The notes beneath the pieces are model-generated. The model was not told where the DNA came from, did not search any database, and was given only the letters and a program-made list of their open reading frames with translations. 64,000 nucleotides of DNA from Symsagittifera roscoffensis. Its lineage: Eukaryota; Xenacoelomorpha; Acoela; Convolutidae. Below, piece by piece: positions 1 through 10,357 of the stretch (its first letter is position 1; the number at the start of each line of letters is the position of its first letter). Position numbers and translations under genes: made by a program. The stretch is from contig NC_087067.1 in NCBI RefSeq assembly GCF_963678635.1, positions 54,120,233 through 54,184,232 of the forward strand, read 5' to 3'.

Positions 1-379
1 CGTTCCAAAAAAAGTGCTATCACTTAGCTAGTAATTAGTTCAAGCCTGTTCCAGGTTGTAATTATCTCTTCAAAAAAAAGTTCTCATTTTTTTCGGGTTC
101 CTGGTTTTCGTCCTAGTTTCTATCGTTCCAAATATTGTTCCAAGTCTGATTTTAATTTTTTTTTCGTTTTGATTAATCTATTTTTTAACATCTTCAGTTC
201 ATGTTATATCGACTTAGTCAACTTATATTGCGTATTTTCGTAGGCAAAATATGTTCTTATGCGACTATGTGTTTCAGTTTGATGGGTCGTAAAAACTTCT
301 AAAACTTGAAGTTTTGTTTTCGGCTCAAAAGATTTCGACACAAAGTTTGTCCCTTTTTTCCGCTCGGTAAAAGATTTCC

Positions 380-1540
380 ATTTTTACTATGACTATTTTT
401 TTTTCTAACCGAAGTCGCAAATATTGGTGCGACTTTTGAGGCACCTGTACGGCTTTTTGATAGCGTAGTATAAAATTAACAGCTTAGTAAGGCTTATAAA
501 GCTCTCCTGCGTAGCAGCTACCCCCCAATTTTTTTTACAAATAAAATATGGCTCTCGGAATAGTATAATTTTTGATTTTTTTGACAGTTTTTTTTTAATC
601 TTTCTGCCTTTTCGCAAAAACTAACCGCGCAAACGTGAGGTTTCAATGGAGATAACAGACAGTTTGAAGTTTTCCTGCATTAGCAGTGACTCACAAATTT
701 TTTTACACAATTTTTGGTTTTTGAGCGGTGGTTTTCTAAATTTTATGAGTTTTACCGAAAAATAACCTTGCATATCTGAGATGTTGGGTTCAATCCTAAA
801 AACGGATTGTGGGAATATCCTTAGCATACTCGACTATGCCCAAATTTTTTTGACACAAAAAACTTTGGCCTTCAGAAAAGTCAATATTTTGATTTTTTTG
901 ACCGTTTTTTGAAATTTTCGTTTTTTCTCGAGAAAACTACCCTGCCAAACTTGGGTTTCTGGGTTCAATCGAAATTAAAGGTTGGGCGAATCATTTCTAC
1001 ATAAGCGGCTACACCCATAATTTTTTAAACAAGGAATGATTCTCGGAAAAGTCAACTATCTGATTTTTTAACTGTTTCATAGAGTTTTGTCGACAGCTAT
1101 CCTGCGAAATCTGTTATCATAGGTTTAACCGACCAAACAGATTGTTAGAAGCTTACCTCTGTAACTTGCTACGCCCAGTTTTTTAAAAAAGATTTGTGAC
1201 CGCCTAACAAGTAAAAGTTTTTAAACTTTTGTTGACCTTTGTTGGAAGTTTTGTGACTTTACTCGAAAGTTATCGTGCCAATTCTCACGTTAAAAATCAA
1301 TCGAATTTTGGGAATCCTCTCTTCAAAAATTACGGATATCGACAGTTCGAAGGTTTTGAACTTTAACCTTGTTTTAGAAACTTTTTGATTTTTCTGAAAA
1401 ACTGCTCTATCAAATCTGAAATGATAAGTTGAATCGAAAAAAGCGGTTGCGCGAATCTTCCCTGCATAAAATGCTTTTGATATTTTTGTAAGAGAAAAAT
1501 TTTGTCTCCGGGAACATTCTAAAATCTCAAGTTTCACTCT
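380..1540. repeat. Diverged satellite-like tandem repeat, block 1
   Basis: AT-rich stretch in which the same order of short motifs recurs every ~130-175 bases: a run like TTTTTTGACYGTTTTT, then CTCGAGAAAACTA, then CCTGCCAAATCTG, then GGTTCAATCGAAAT, then a 'cgactacgCCCA' box and 'CTCGGAAAAGTCAA'. Examples of the CCTGCCAAA box lie near 767, 941, 1101, 1274 and 1404. Units are heavily diverged, so the array is old. No credible coding frame was seen; the open frames here are short and on the T-rich complement. The same motif order reappears at 7,560-9,330. Confidence 0.55.
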
Positions 1541-1544
1541 TGTC

Positions 1545-1910
1545 ATTTAATTTAGTAGAGAAACAACTACGTTTAATTTAGCAGAGAAACAACTAAGGTG
1601 TTGGGCAAAGTAGTAGTAGAGAAACAACTACATCAATTAAGTAGAGAAACAACTACATCTAATTAAGTAGAGAAACAACTAAGGTGTTGGGCAAAGTACA
1701 ATTTTTGAAATTAAGCATTTTGTACCGCATCAGTATAAAAAATTCAAGAAATAATAAACACGTACAGCCAGCGTTAGCTGGGCCCTAGGTGTCCTTCATC
1801 AAGTTTCACGAAAATTTGGTTCACCTAGTTTTTTTCAACATTTTTTTTTCATTTTTTATGATTGTTATGTATCGCAAGTGATGCAAAGTTCCGCTTCGCC
1901 GCTGTGTTTA
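1545..1910. repeat. Short 16-mer cluster and dispersed repeat module
   Basis: Five copies of GTAGAGAAACAACTA occur between about 1,550 and 1,682, two of them followed by AAGGTGTTGGGCAAAGTA. After these comes a module with 'CAGCCAGCGTTAGCTGGGCC', 'CATCAAGTTTCACG' and 'TATCGCAAGTGATGCAAA'. The same order (AGAAACAACT box, then a TTAGTTGGGCCCTAGTTG box, then a 'cgcaagtgat' box) recurs at 8,335-8,640 and 9,385-9,690, so this is a dispersed non-coding repeat linked to the satellite-like block. Confidence 0.6.
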
Positions 1911-1916
1911 AGTATT

Positions 1917-2031
1917 AACCCTATTCATCGAATTTTTCATTTTTCTTAGTTTTTTACTGCGAATTGGAGAAAAATAAGAAAATTAGACGAGAAAACCGCA
2001 AAGAAAAATGAAAAATTCGATGAATAGGGTT
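1917..2031. repeat. Hairpin 1: perfect 31-bp inverted repeat
   Basis: Arms 1917-1947 and 2001-2031 are perfect 31-bp reverse complements (they start AACCCTATTCATCG and end CGATGAATAGGGTT). The spacer lies inside a 55-bp sequence at 1945-1999 that is repeated exactly, in the same orientation, as the centre of the neighbouring hairpin at 2228-2282. No ORF and no clear target-site duplication. Confidence 0.9.
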
Positions 2032-2032
2032 A

Positions 2033-2481
2033 ATATGTCAAATTTGTGGCTCTATCGCCCAAAACACTGTAGGTTCGCGGACAAACCTTATGATTGTCGC
2101 GGACAAACCTGATGATTGTAAATAAATAAAGTAGTTTCTTCTTCAGTCATTAGTTTTTCGCGCTAACTGATGTCATTTCATAGTTAACGAGTGAAAAATT
2201 TAAAGCGTGGACAAATTTCGATCTTGACTTAGTTTTTTACTGCGAATTGGAGAAAAATAAGAAAATTAGACGAGAAAACCGCTAAGTCAAGATCGAAATT
2301 TGTCCACGCTTTAAATTTTTCACTCGTTAACTATGAAATGACATCAGTTAGCGCGAAAAACTAATGACTGAAGAAGAAACTACTTTATTTATTTACAATC
2401 ATAAGGTTTGTACGCGACAATCATAAGGTTTGTCCGCGAACCTACAGTGTTTTGGGCGATAGAGCCACAAATTTGACATAT
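2033..2481. repeat. Hairpin 2: 200-bp near-perfect inverted repeat
   Basis: Arms 2033-2232 and 2282-2481 are each exactly 200 bases and match with about two mismatches and no gaps by hand alignment; the 49-base loop is 2233-2281. The ends read ATATGTCAAATTTG and CAAATTTGACATAT. Each arm holds a ~22-bp direct repeat (CGGACAAACCTTATGATTG type) twice; the two mismatches lie in that repeat. This could be a foldback/MITE-type element or an inverted duplication. Coding potential is nil. Confidence 0.9.
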
Positions 2482-3042
2482 CTAGTGGAAGTAATACAGA
2501 AAACCGACTCCTCTCTCTGACCGTTATGGGGAGTTTCAAATTTTCGATGCACTCGCGTGTATCTGGTCCTTGGGGTTGTAGCTCATTTTTTGCGATCAGG
2601 CTGATTTCCTTTCGCTCAGGAGTTCGGTCAGGGAAACGAAAAACTTCCTGAGAAGCTCTTCTGCAGTTAGGACCGAGTGCGCTGCCTTTCTGAGAAAATT
2701 TTTCCCGTATTTAGGAGCTAACTAAGGACTCCACAGTACAGAGCCTTTTGGAACTTGCTTTCAAGAGTTCAATCTGATTGCTGGCTTTCTTTAAGCTGCT
2801 TTTCGGTTGTTTGACTCTTCCCCCGCCATGCAGTGGCTTTCCCTCCCGTACCCGACAGGTTTACTTATTAAAGTAGTACCAAAATATCCCGCCAGGTGTG
2901 TGACCAGTATCTAGCGAGGTTCTTACCTCCTCTCATGTGAACAACTTTTTAAATTTCAAAAATATATTTTTTTCTCATCTGGATACGTGTTTAATTATAC
3001 CTCTGCGTGACTAACTTCATTCGTGTATATGTTTATGCTTAG
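2482..3042 (+). other. Probable intron upstream of the first visible receptor exon
   Basis: Less AT-rich than its surroundings and without a recognisable coding segment. It ends in a T-rich stretch and TTTATGCTTAG at 3042, a good 3' splice site for the exon that follows. The receptor exons coding for the N-terminal half were not found here or in 1-2,480, so they must lie beyond the left edge or be missing. Confidence 0.5.
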
Positions 3043-4436
3043 GTGTTTCTGGCGTTTTTCGTGTCGGCTGTGGCGTGTATGACGTTCTCCTGGCTGTACC
3101 ACACTCTCTACTGCCACTCTGTGCAGATGAGCAGACTGTTCTCCAAACTGGACTACTCCGGCATCTCCATCCTCATCCTGGGCTCCTTCGTGCCCTGGCT
3201 CTACTACGGCTTCTACTGCCACCACACCCAGATGCTCTTCTACATCTCCACCATGATACTCCTCTGTAAGTAGCCCCGCCCCAACCACCCCACTATGGCA
3301 ATGATCTATTCGCCCACCACACATGCAGATTAATTAGAACCTCTATCACAGTAGAGAAGGTCATGTTGGATAGGTCTACCCGGATCACGCATATACAGGG
3401 ATTAACTTGTTGATAACAAAAATAAGTGGCAACATGGCCCAATATAGCGAATGAGGAGCAGGAAGTTGTAGGCAAACGTTTCATTTGTCTGGAAGGGCTC
3501 GGTATATGAAATTTGGTTTATGAAAAAATGACACAATTCAGACGTTTTTTTTTTATTTTATAGAGCTTAACATAGGAAAAGAGATCGGAAATAGTTGGGT
3601 CCCTTATTAAGAACATGGCATTTGTTAGAGCATCATGAGACAGGTATTGAATGGAGATGTGTGTAAAGATAGAGACGTGGACGTGTGATATACTACGAGG
3701 GGTGTGGTTGGTGTATGTGCAATATGCTGTGATATGTGTAGTTTATTGTGCTGTGTTGTGTTAGCTGTTGGCTGCATCATAGTGAGTCTGTGGGACAGGT
3801 TCTCCTCCCCCATCTACAGACCCCTGCGCACTGGCACCTTCATAGCCCTAGGGTGCAGTGGAGTGGTGCCCTTCCTACACAGTGTGGTGGAGAATGGACT
3901 AGAACACACCAAGTTCCCCTACATCATCACTGTGGCCCTGCTCTACATTGCAGGTACTCTCTTACAACCGACAGACAGACAGACGCAACAAACAGAAACA
4001 CACCAAATGATAAACATCTCAGTGGTCGAACCAAACAAACAGTCACCTTCGTGACGAAAGCGAAACATTCAATTCATTAATTCAATATCCAATGCCTAAG
4101 TTATTACTATCAATCAGTAATGGGTTCAGAATAACGAGTGCTGTAGTAATAGAAGAGAATATCCCTGCAAAATGCAAACAATTTCGTCTCACTTTACAGC
4201 ACCTGAAGCTATATGAGTGTGTATGAGTGAACTGTGACTATGGGTTTTTTCATGTGTTAGGTGCCTTGATCTACGCGTGTAGAGTGCCGGAGAGATTTGT
4301 GCCGGGCAAGCTGGACATCTGGGGCCACAGTCACCAGATATTCCACGTGTTGGTGGTAGTGGCAGCCATAGTTCACTACAATGGCATCATAACCATGGCA
4401 GACGACCGGCTGGAGTTGGGCGAGTGCCAGGCATAA
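3043..4436 (+). CDS. Adiponectin receptor (PAQR family), three 3'-terminal coding exons
   Basis: C-terminal half of an AdipoR1/2-type seven-transmembrane protein; animal AdipoRs are membrane ceramidase-like receptors that signal to lipid and glucose metabolism. Coding exons are 3043-3265, 3765-3953 and 4261-4436 (stop TAA). Introns are GTAAGT...TTAG and GTACTC...TTAG, both phase 1, and joining keeps the frame. The first exon holds FSWLYHTLYCHS and FSKLDYSGISILILGSFVPW; the second holds SLWDRF and ALGCSGVVPF; the last holds RVPERFVPGKLDIW and SHQIFHVLVVVAAIVH. The family's zinc ligands are all present: His in WLYHTLYCH, Asp in SKLDYSG and two His in SHQIFH, with the upstream Ser of FSWLYH. About six membrane spans are visible (helices 2-7). 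The N-terminal cytoplasmic domain and helix 1 are absent from the window, so the gene is partial here. No stops or frameshifts: it looks functional. AdipoR1 and AdipoR2 cannot be told apart. Confidence 0.93.
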
Positions 4437-4598
4437 TGAAGAGAAGAGAAGAGAAGACAAGACACGACTGAGCGAACAGAACAGAGAAGAAAAAAAAGAG
4501 GACCAAAATACCCCAAGGCCTGATATCGTAACAGATGATCAATGCGCATGTGTTGTCAAGACTGAACTGAATTTAATTGGAATGAAGTGAAAGCCTAA

Positions 4599-4604
4599 AA
4601 TAAA
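4599..4604 (+). promoter_or_regulatory. AATAAA polyadenylation signal of the receptor gene
   Basis: Canonical AATAAA 163 bases after the receptor stop codon, in a short 3' UTR. Position and strand fit the adiponectin receptor. Confidence 0.6.
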
Positions 4605-4639
4605 ATGCAATCGATTGTAGACTGCTACGCCTCTGTTTA

Positions 4640-6335
4640 GAGACACACCCTACCTCCGACTTTTCCTCGAACCTAACTAGTCTATTATGGTGCTCACCAA
4701 TATTTCCACCTTCTCACCTTCAAATGTCCAGTAAACGGTAGGAATTTTAACTCATACCAATTATTCCTTTAAAGAAGACAGGTTTCTATTTGAATCTATT
4801 TTGGTTTAAAAGTTTCAAGCAATTAAATATTTGAAATATTTTTGAGAAATTTGTTTTTTTTTTAAATCAGATTGGGAGTTGACTTGGGCCTGATGTACAA
4901 ACTAGTTGTGCGTGTGCAGTTTGCAAATATTAATTGCAACACCTACCAATGTACTATTTCTAATTTACAAATTGTATTATCAGTTTTTAGCTTACAGTAT
5001 CTAAACCTTAATCAGCAAAGCAACCAGCTGAATGGAAGCAAATGTGTGATTTGGATATTGAGGACTCTGAAAAGTAATTGAAAAGTTACGCTTAGAAAGC
5101 GGACCTGAGCCAGATATTTCTACACAAGCGAATGCTTGAGCTATATTAAGAGTTTAGTTTTTCCAGCCAGTTTCACTTGGTTAAGTTAGTGCTCAGTTTC
5201 AGTATCTGTGAACTGCTTTTCAGTTTGGCAATTTAATTGCTTATTTGAGGACTGGGATTTGGAAGAGAGGAAGGTGCCATGGGGCAGCTGTGAAGACATT
5301 AGACACCGAGTTTTGCCTTTTTTTCCCTTGAATTTACGACGTGCAGCTTTGTCAATGTGCAATCGGCCAGCAACTCTTATCTCAGAGTAGTTCATCGAAA
5401 ATGGTGACTTGACTTATTTAACTGAAGAAGAGCACCAATGAGTCATGGACCCATCATGCTGTGAATATATAATGGCTGTTATCTATCATCCCTTAGAGGG
5501 AAGTGTTAGAAACATGCTAGGGACGGCCTTTGGGTTTCCAAGCCTCCTGTGCAAACTTTGTTCTGTCCCACCCGTAACATTTTAAAGCATCAGCAATAGC
5601 AGAAATTTGCTGTAAAAGTATCACAGACGTATCACTGACCACCATGAAAAGAAAACTTTTGATTTTTTAAAGTCTAGAACTTTTCGATATTAATTGCAAA
5701 TTTGGCTCAATCGGCATTAGTCTTCGTAAAAAGGTGAAACATGAAAAATGTTCTGTAAAAATAGCAGTAGTAGCATAAGATCAACAAGACTGCTCGTATC
5801 AAGGCGAGGCCTTGAATGTTCCGACTGCCTTTTCAGGTCTATGGAGCAGTAATAACATCAAAAATTAATTGTAAAAAATATTTTTTTTCTAAATTTGAGT
5901 GATAACAAAGTGATTATTTTCGCTCGAACAAATCAGTTATGGCAAATAAGCTTCCTTCAACCAATTTGGAACGATTTCTAGGACGGATTAAATCTCCGCT
6001 TATGCGTTAATTGCGCGAAATATGTCGCGCGTTAACTCTCCCAAAATGGCAATATTCAAACCACCCTAACTTAACAATAAATGATTACAGGTGAAATATC
6101 TTTTCCAATTTAAGCTCAGGACAACAATACTTTTTGAAGGATTTTAACAAAAACCCGTCAAAAATGGCTACTTAAAAAGTCAGTTGCCTGAAGAAAAAAC
6201 CCAACCCGAGCAGAAATATTATGTTACTTTCGTTATGAAAGTCGGAGCAATAACCAGCTGTTAAGTACAGCCAATGCTTAGGATATTAACACAGAATTTT
6301 ATATTACAAATAGCACTCAAGCTTCAAGGTATCAT
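4640..6335. other. Intergenic, nothing recognised
   Basis: AT-rich DNA without a supported gene. The open frames here (for example around 4,872-5,081 and 5,208-5,390) have no recognisable domain and ordinary composition for random AT-rich sequence. Confidence 0.5.
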
Positions 6336-6405
6336 GGATCTGTAGCGTAGAGGTAGAGAAGGAGACCCCAACAAAATAAGAGTTTGAGCCTGGGCAGGGT
6401 GGGAT
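6336..6405 (+). repeat. Possible tRNA-derived SINE head
   Basis: GTAGCGTAGAGGTAGAG at about 6,341-6,357 fits a pol III A box, and AGTTTGAGCCTGG about 35 bases later fits a decayed B box. The spacing is right for a tRNA-derived promoter, but arms do not fold into a proper tRNA, so a SINE remnant or tRNA pseudogene is more likely than a gene. Confidence 0.35.
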
Positions 6406-7560
6406 GTTTTTGATAATTGTTTTCGTATACAAGTTAAATGTGTCCGCTGTATGAATAGAGGCATGTTAGTTGGTAATTTTTTTTTTCAAATCGACTGGTA
6501 CTGCTAATGCGTCTAATTGGCTTGCATCACAGTAATTATGTAGACTCACAACTGGCATGTGTCACTTAAGAAATTATGTAAAGTTTTACTCATTCAGTTT
6601 TTCCCAGCAGGGTTATCGGTCATATTTTTGCTTGTTTATTCGAAGTGAAACTTCTCTGTGTATAAGCTTGGTTGCTCGCTTCATTCTCTCGAAATACTAG
6701 TATTCAATTTTTCTAGATTTAAGAATAATAAAAGATGAAAAAAAAACTGTTGGGAATATCTCTATACTTAAAGTCATTACTCGTCTTGACCAGCGAGGCC
6801 TGAAAAGTCATCCGTTTGTTAAACGGTGCAACATTTGCAGTAGAAACACAACCAATGTGTTTATATATCAGTTCCCGGTTGGTAAATAACAGTTTTTGGT
6901 AGTTTTTTTTTACTTTTCAGCATTATCATGCCGAAGTGTATATTTTTGAATTGTAAGTGGATTCCGCAACTTGAACGCTCCCTTCGTTTTTTTGTGTTCT
7001 TTCGTTCTTTTTTGATTTCTATGATAAAATTTTAACCTTACTACGACGGAAAAGTCCTGAGTTCGTATCTGACCGGGACCTGTTCTTTGTAAACGGGAAA
7101 GATTGTGTTTCAAAGAAAACTGTCGGCCAATTGTTTGTCCGTTTAAAAGTTCTCGGCGTAGTTGTGACATCTCGGAATCGTTTTTTTTGCTGCGCGCATT
7201 TTCTTAACATCGTTTTTGTGTTTGATTTATTTCGGCAATTTTTAGTTTTACTTACCTTTACTTCAATTTCCTTTTTTTTTCGTTTCGCTAAAAAAAACTT
7301 CATCCTCGGCCAAAGTTACTTTGACCTAGTTTTTTATTGGTTTAATGACCAAATTGTGGGTCGTTTCAAAGAAAACACAATTTTGACTTTCCCCTTCGCA
7401 CTTTTTAAATGGTTGTATCTTAACCAATCGGTTTTTGCAAGTTTTGTTTTTTGATGTTTTGTTGAAAGTTTAGTTTTTATCACAAACTTTTACTTGTTTT
7501 CAAAAAGGTGGTATCAATTGAAAGAATGCCTGCACCCCTGCGTGCCTGCTTTTTCCCCTA
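6406..7560. other. Intergenic, nothing firm
   Basis: T-rich DNA. Long open frames on both strands around 6,910-7,454 are low-complexity Phe/Lys translations of poly-T/poly-A tracts, not genes. Confidence 0.45.
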
Positions 7561-9380
7561 AGGCCTCTTTTTATTTGACCCCTCTTCGAAAAACCTGTGG
7601 TTGAAAATTTGACCCATATTTTTTTGATGTTTTTTTTTTGTTTTCTCGAAAAGTATGCGTCTCAAATCTGAGTTTTTGGTTTCCTTGAGAAGAACGGTTT
7701 TGAAAAGTTCCCTTCTCCGTTACGCTTAAATTTTTATGACACAAAACTATGGATCTCGAATTAGTCAATTTTTTTGTCTTTTGACCGTTTTGTTAATCTT
7801 TTTGACTCTTCTAGAAAAACAACCTATCAAATCTAAAGGTGTGGTTTCAAGAGAGTTAACTTGTGATGAAAGGTTTCCTGAATTAGTGGTTTTTTTAAAA
7901 GATTTTATAAAAAAAATTATCACGGTCGGAAACGCAAGTTTTTTCATTTTTTTTTACCGTTTTTCAAACTTTTTGAATATTTTCAAAAACTCCCTGCCAT
8001 TTTCAATTCAAATCTCGGCTTGTGAGAAGCCCAATTGTTTATGCGACTAAGGCCAAATTTTGGTCGCATCATAAGTTATGACCCTCGGAAAAGTCAAAAA
8101 TTTGACTTTTTTGCTGATTTTTTAAAAAAGTTTTTGATTTTTCTCGAGAATTACTTTCCCAAATATGAGATTTTGGGTTCAATCAAAATTACAGGTTGCG
8201 GGAACCTCTACTGCATATATATGACTTCGTACTTTTTTTTACACAAAAAGCTATGATCCTTGGAAATGTCATTGGAAATGTCCTATGATCCTTGGAACCT
8301 TTTTTATTCGTTGGTTATCACCAATTTTTTTTACACTTTTCTTTTACTTTAGTAGCGAAACAACTAAGGTTTTAGCCAAAGTTCATTTTTTGAAATCAAA
8401 CTTTTTATACCGAATCAGTGTATCAAATTCTTTAAATGTCAAACACGTACATCCAGCCTTAGTTTGGCCCTAGTTGTTTTTTATCGAGACACAAAGTTTT
8501 TGGCTCAACTAGTTTGTTTCAACAAATCATTTTTTTTTCGATTGATATGTTTTTTTATTTATTTTTGGGTTGGATCGCAAGCGATACAAAACTCCCTTTT
8601 GCCTCTGTTTTGATTCATGGGTCTGTCTGCTCTGAGGCAATAATTTATATAATTTACATAGAATCCTTAAAAGTTTTTTTGCTATTTGTTATCACTCTTT
8701 CCAGATTAGTTACTTATCCTTCTCTTCCATATTAAGTTGAAAATTAAGTTTTAAAGTCAAATTTCACATCTTCAGTCAACATGGTTTTCACAGACGCCTG
8801 AAAAAATTTTAAAATAAACTTTAAAAATTAACTTCAGACTTTTCTCGAGAATTATCTTCCCAAATCTGAGATTTTGGGTTCAATCGAAATTACAGATTGC
8901 GTGAATGTCTACTGCACATATGCGAGGCCCTCATTTTCTGACAAAAAAATCTATGAACCTTGGATATGTCAAAGTTTTGCTTTGTTGGCCGTTTTTAAGA
9001 CTTTTCTTGCTAACTATCTTGCTAACTTTGACTGTTTTTTGGAAACGGAATGCATTAATAGGAAAATTAGCGGGCTAATTCTCAGGTTGTGCTCAATCGA
9101 GAAGCTGATTTTAGGAACCTTTTCTGCGTAAGCGGCAGCTTGCTTTCTGTAAAAAAACATCAATTTTGCAAATTATTTTGACTGTATCTTAGAACTTTTG
9201 ACTGTTTTTTAGAAACTTTTGAATTTTCTTAATATTTACCCATCAATTCTGAGATGAAAAATTCAATTGAAAGAACTTTGATTTTTTTTCTACAGAAACA
9301 GCGACTCCGTTATTTTTTTTAAGAGAAACGTTATCTCCTGGGGAAAATTGATTATTTCCAGTTTTTTTTTGTTTACTTTT
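7560..9380. repeat. Diverged satellite-like tandem repeat, block 2
   Basis: Second block with the motif order of 380-1540: 'TTCTCGA(A/G)AA', '(C/T)CAAATCTGAG', 'GGTTCAATCGAAATTACAG', 'ACACAAAACTATG(G)ATC', 'GGAAAAGTCAA'. The units near 8,140-8,260 and 8,840-8,960 are especially alike. It is interrupted at about 8,335 by one copy of the AGAAACAACT module. No coding sequence. Confidence 0.55.
8335..8640. repeat. Dispersed AGAAACAACT/TTAGTTGGGCCC module, copy 2
   Basis: Contains TTTAGTAGCGAAACAACTAAGG, then the box 'CAGCCTTAGTTTGGCCCTAG', 'TTTTATCGAGACA', 'TTTGGCTCAACTAGTTTGTT' and 'GGATCGCAAGCGATACAAAA', in the same order and spacing as at 9,385-9,690 and more loosely at 1,545-1,910. Confidence 0.6.
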
Positions 9381-9384
9381 TTCA

Positions 9385-9690
9385 CTTATTTTAGTAGAGA
9401 AACAACTGAAGTTTTAATCAAAGTCCAATTTTTGAAAAAATCTTTTTCGCCCCGAATCATTCTATCAAATTCATACAATAATACAAATGCATACACGTAA
9501 CTCCAGCCTTAGTTGGGCCCTAGTTGCTTTTTATCGAGACATAAAATTTTTGGCTCACCTAGTTTGTTTCAACATTTCGTTTTTTTTTGCGACCGATGGC
9601 TTTTATTTATGTTTATGTTGTATAAGAAGTGATAAGAAACTCCCTTTTGCCTCTGTTTCGATTCACGAGTCTGCCTTTTCTGATGCACTA
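9385..9690. repeat. Dispersed AGAAACAACT/TTAGTTGGGCCC module, copy 3
   Basis: Same order of boxes as copy 2: TTTAGTAGAGAAACAACTG, CCAGCCTTAGTTGGGCCCTA, TTTTTATCGAGACATAAA, TTGGCTCACCTAGTTTGTTT and CTCCCTTTTGCCTCTGTTT. Copies 2 and 3 are clearly homologous over about 300 bases. Function unknown; no ORF. Confidence 0.6.
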
Positions 9691-10282
9691 TTTTATATAA
9701 CTTATATAGAAGCCTTAAAATTTTGTTGCTATTGGTTTATCATTCTCCTCCAGATTTAATTTAAAGTTAATTATCTTTCTTTTCCACTTTAAAATAAAAA
9801 TAAGTTTGAAGTTCAAATTTCACATCTTCAGGTTACATGTTTTTCACAGGTGCCTTACACGTTTTTTGTTTTTATCTTTCAGATTAAGTTTAAAATTAAT
9901 TTTTGGCTGTTTGGATTTTCCACAATTTTGGGTGTTCAATTTCCTTGAAAACTCAAACTTCGCACACTCTGCTGCCACTTGGCCTACCGAAGAAATCTAT
10001 GCATGGGAGGAAAAATGTTCGGAGATCAAATCTGCGAAGGCCTGCGTGAAAATAAAATTCTTTTGAAAAAATGTCGTCCTCTCGTTTGTCTAATAGATTT
10101 TTTTCTATACTGTGGATTTCCAGAATATGATTTATAGTGCACCCAGATTTTGTTTTTGGAAACTTTCGACAGTTCTTCAATCATGTAAGTGACAATAGTC
10201 ACCCTTCCGAGTTTTGGTGCCATTTGGTGAGCGCTTTGAATGCTTTGTTTTGAAACCAGACACCAACGACGCATCATACGCA

Positions 10283-10357
10283 TGTGGCGTTGTAGCGCAT
10301 CGGTAGTGATGGTGCCCAGCAACCATATGAATGCGGGTTCAAATCGAACGCACACTA
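10283..10357 (+). repeat. tRNA-like sequence or SINE head
   Basis: TTGTAGCGCATCGGTAGTG fits a pol III A box and GCGGGTTCAAATCG fits a B box about 35 bases later; ATGGT/ACCAT could form an anticodon-like stem around a GCCCAGCA loop. The acceptor arm pairs poorly (GTGGCGT against CGCACAC) and the loop is one base too long, so I favour a tRNA-derived SINE or pseudogene over a working tRNA. Confidence 0.45.

Noticed and set aside
1917-2481. Sequencing-adapter artefact as sole explanation of the twin hairpins
   Set aside because: The 55-bp centre does not resemble the common long-read hairpin adapters I know, and one arm is only 31 bp; kept as an alternative to be tested on raw reads, not as the main reading.
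3704-4080. Two overlapping long + frames across receptor exon 2
   Set aside because: One is the true exon read through into introns, the other a shadow; the splice sites at 3765 and 3953 define the coding part.
7020-7085. Possible tRNA B box (GAGTTCGTATC) and a faint A box
   Set aside because: The A box is poor and no cloverleaf can be drawn; too weak to call a SINE or tRNA.
6910-8050. Several 60-110-codon frames on both strands rich in Phe or Lys
   Set aside because: They are translations of T-rich or A-rich repeats without domains, and overlap each other in opposite frames.
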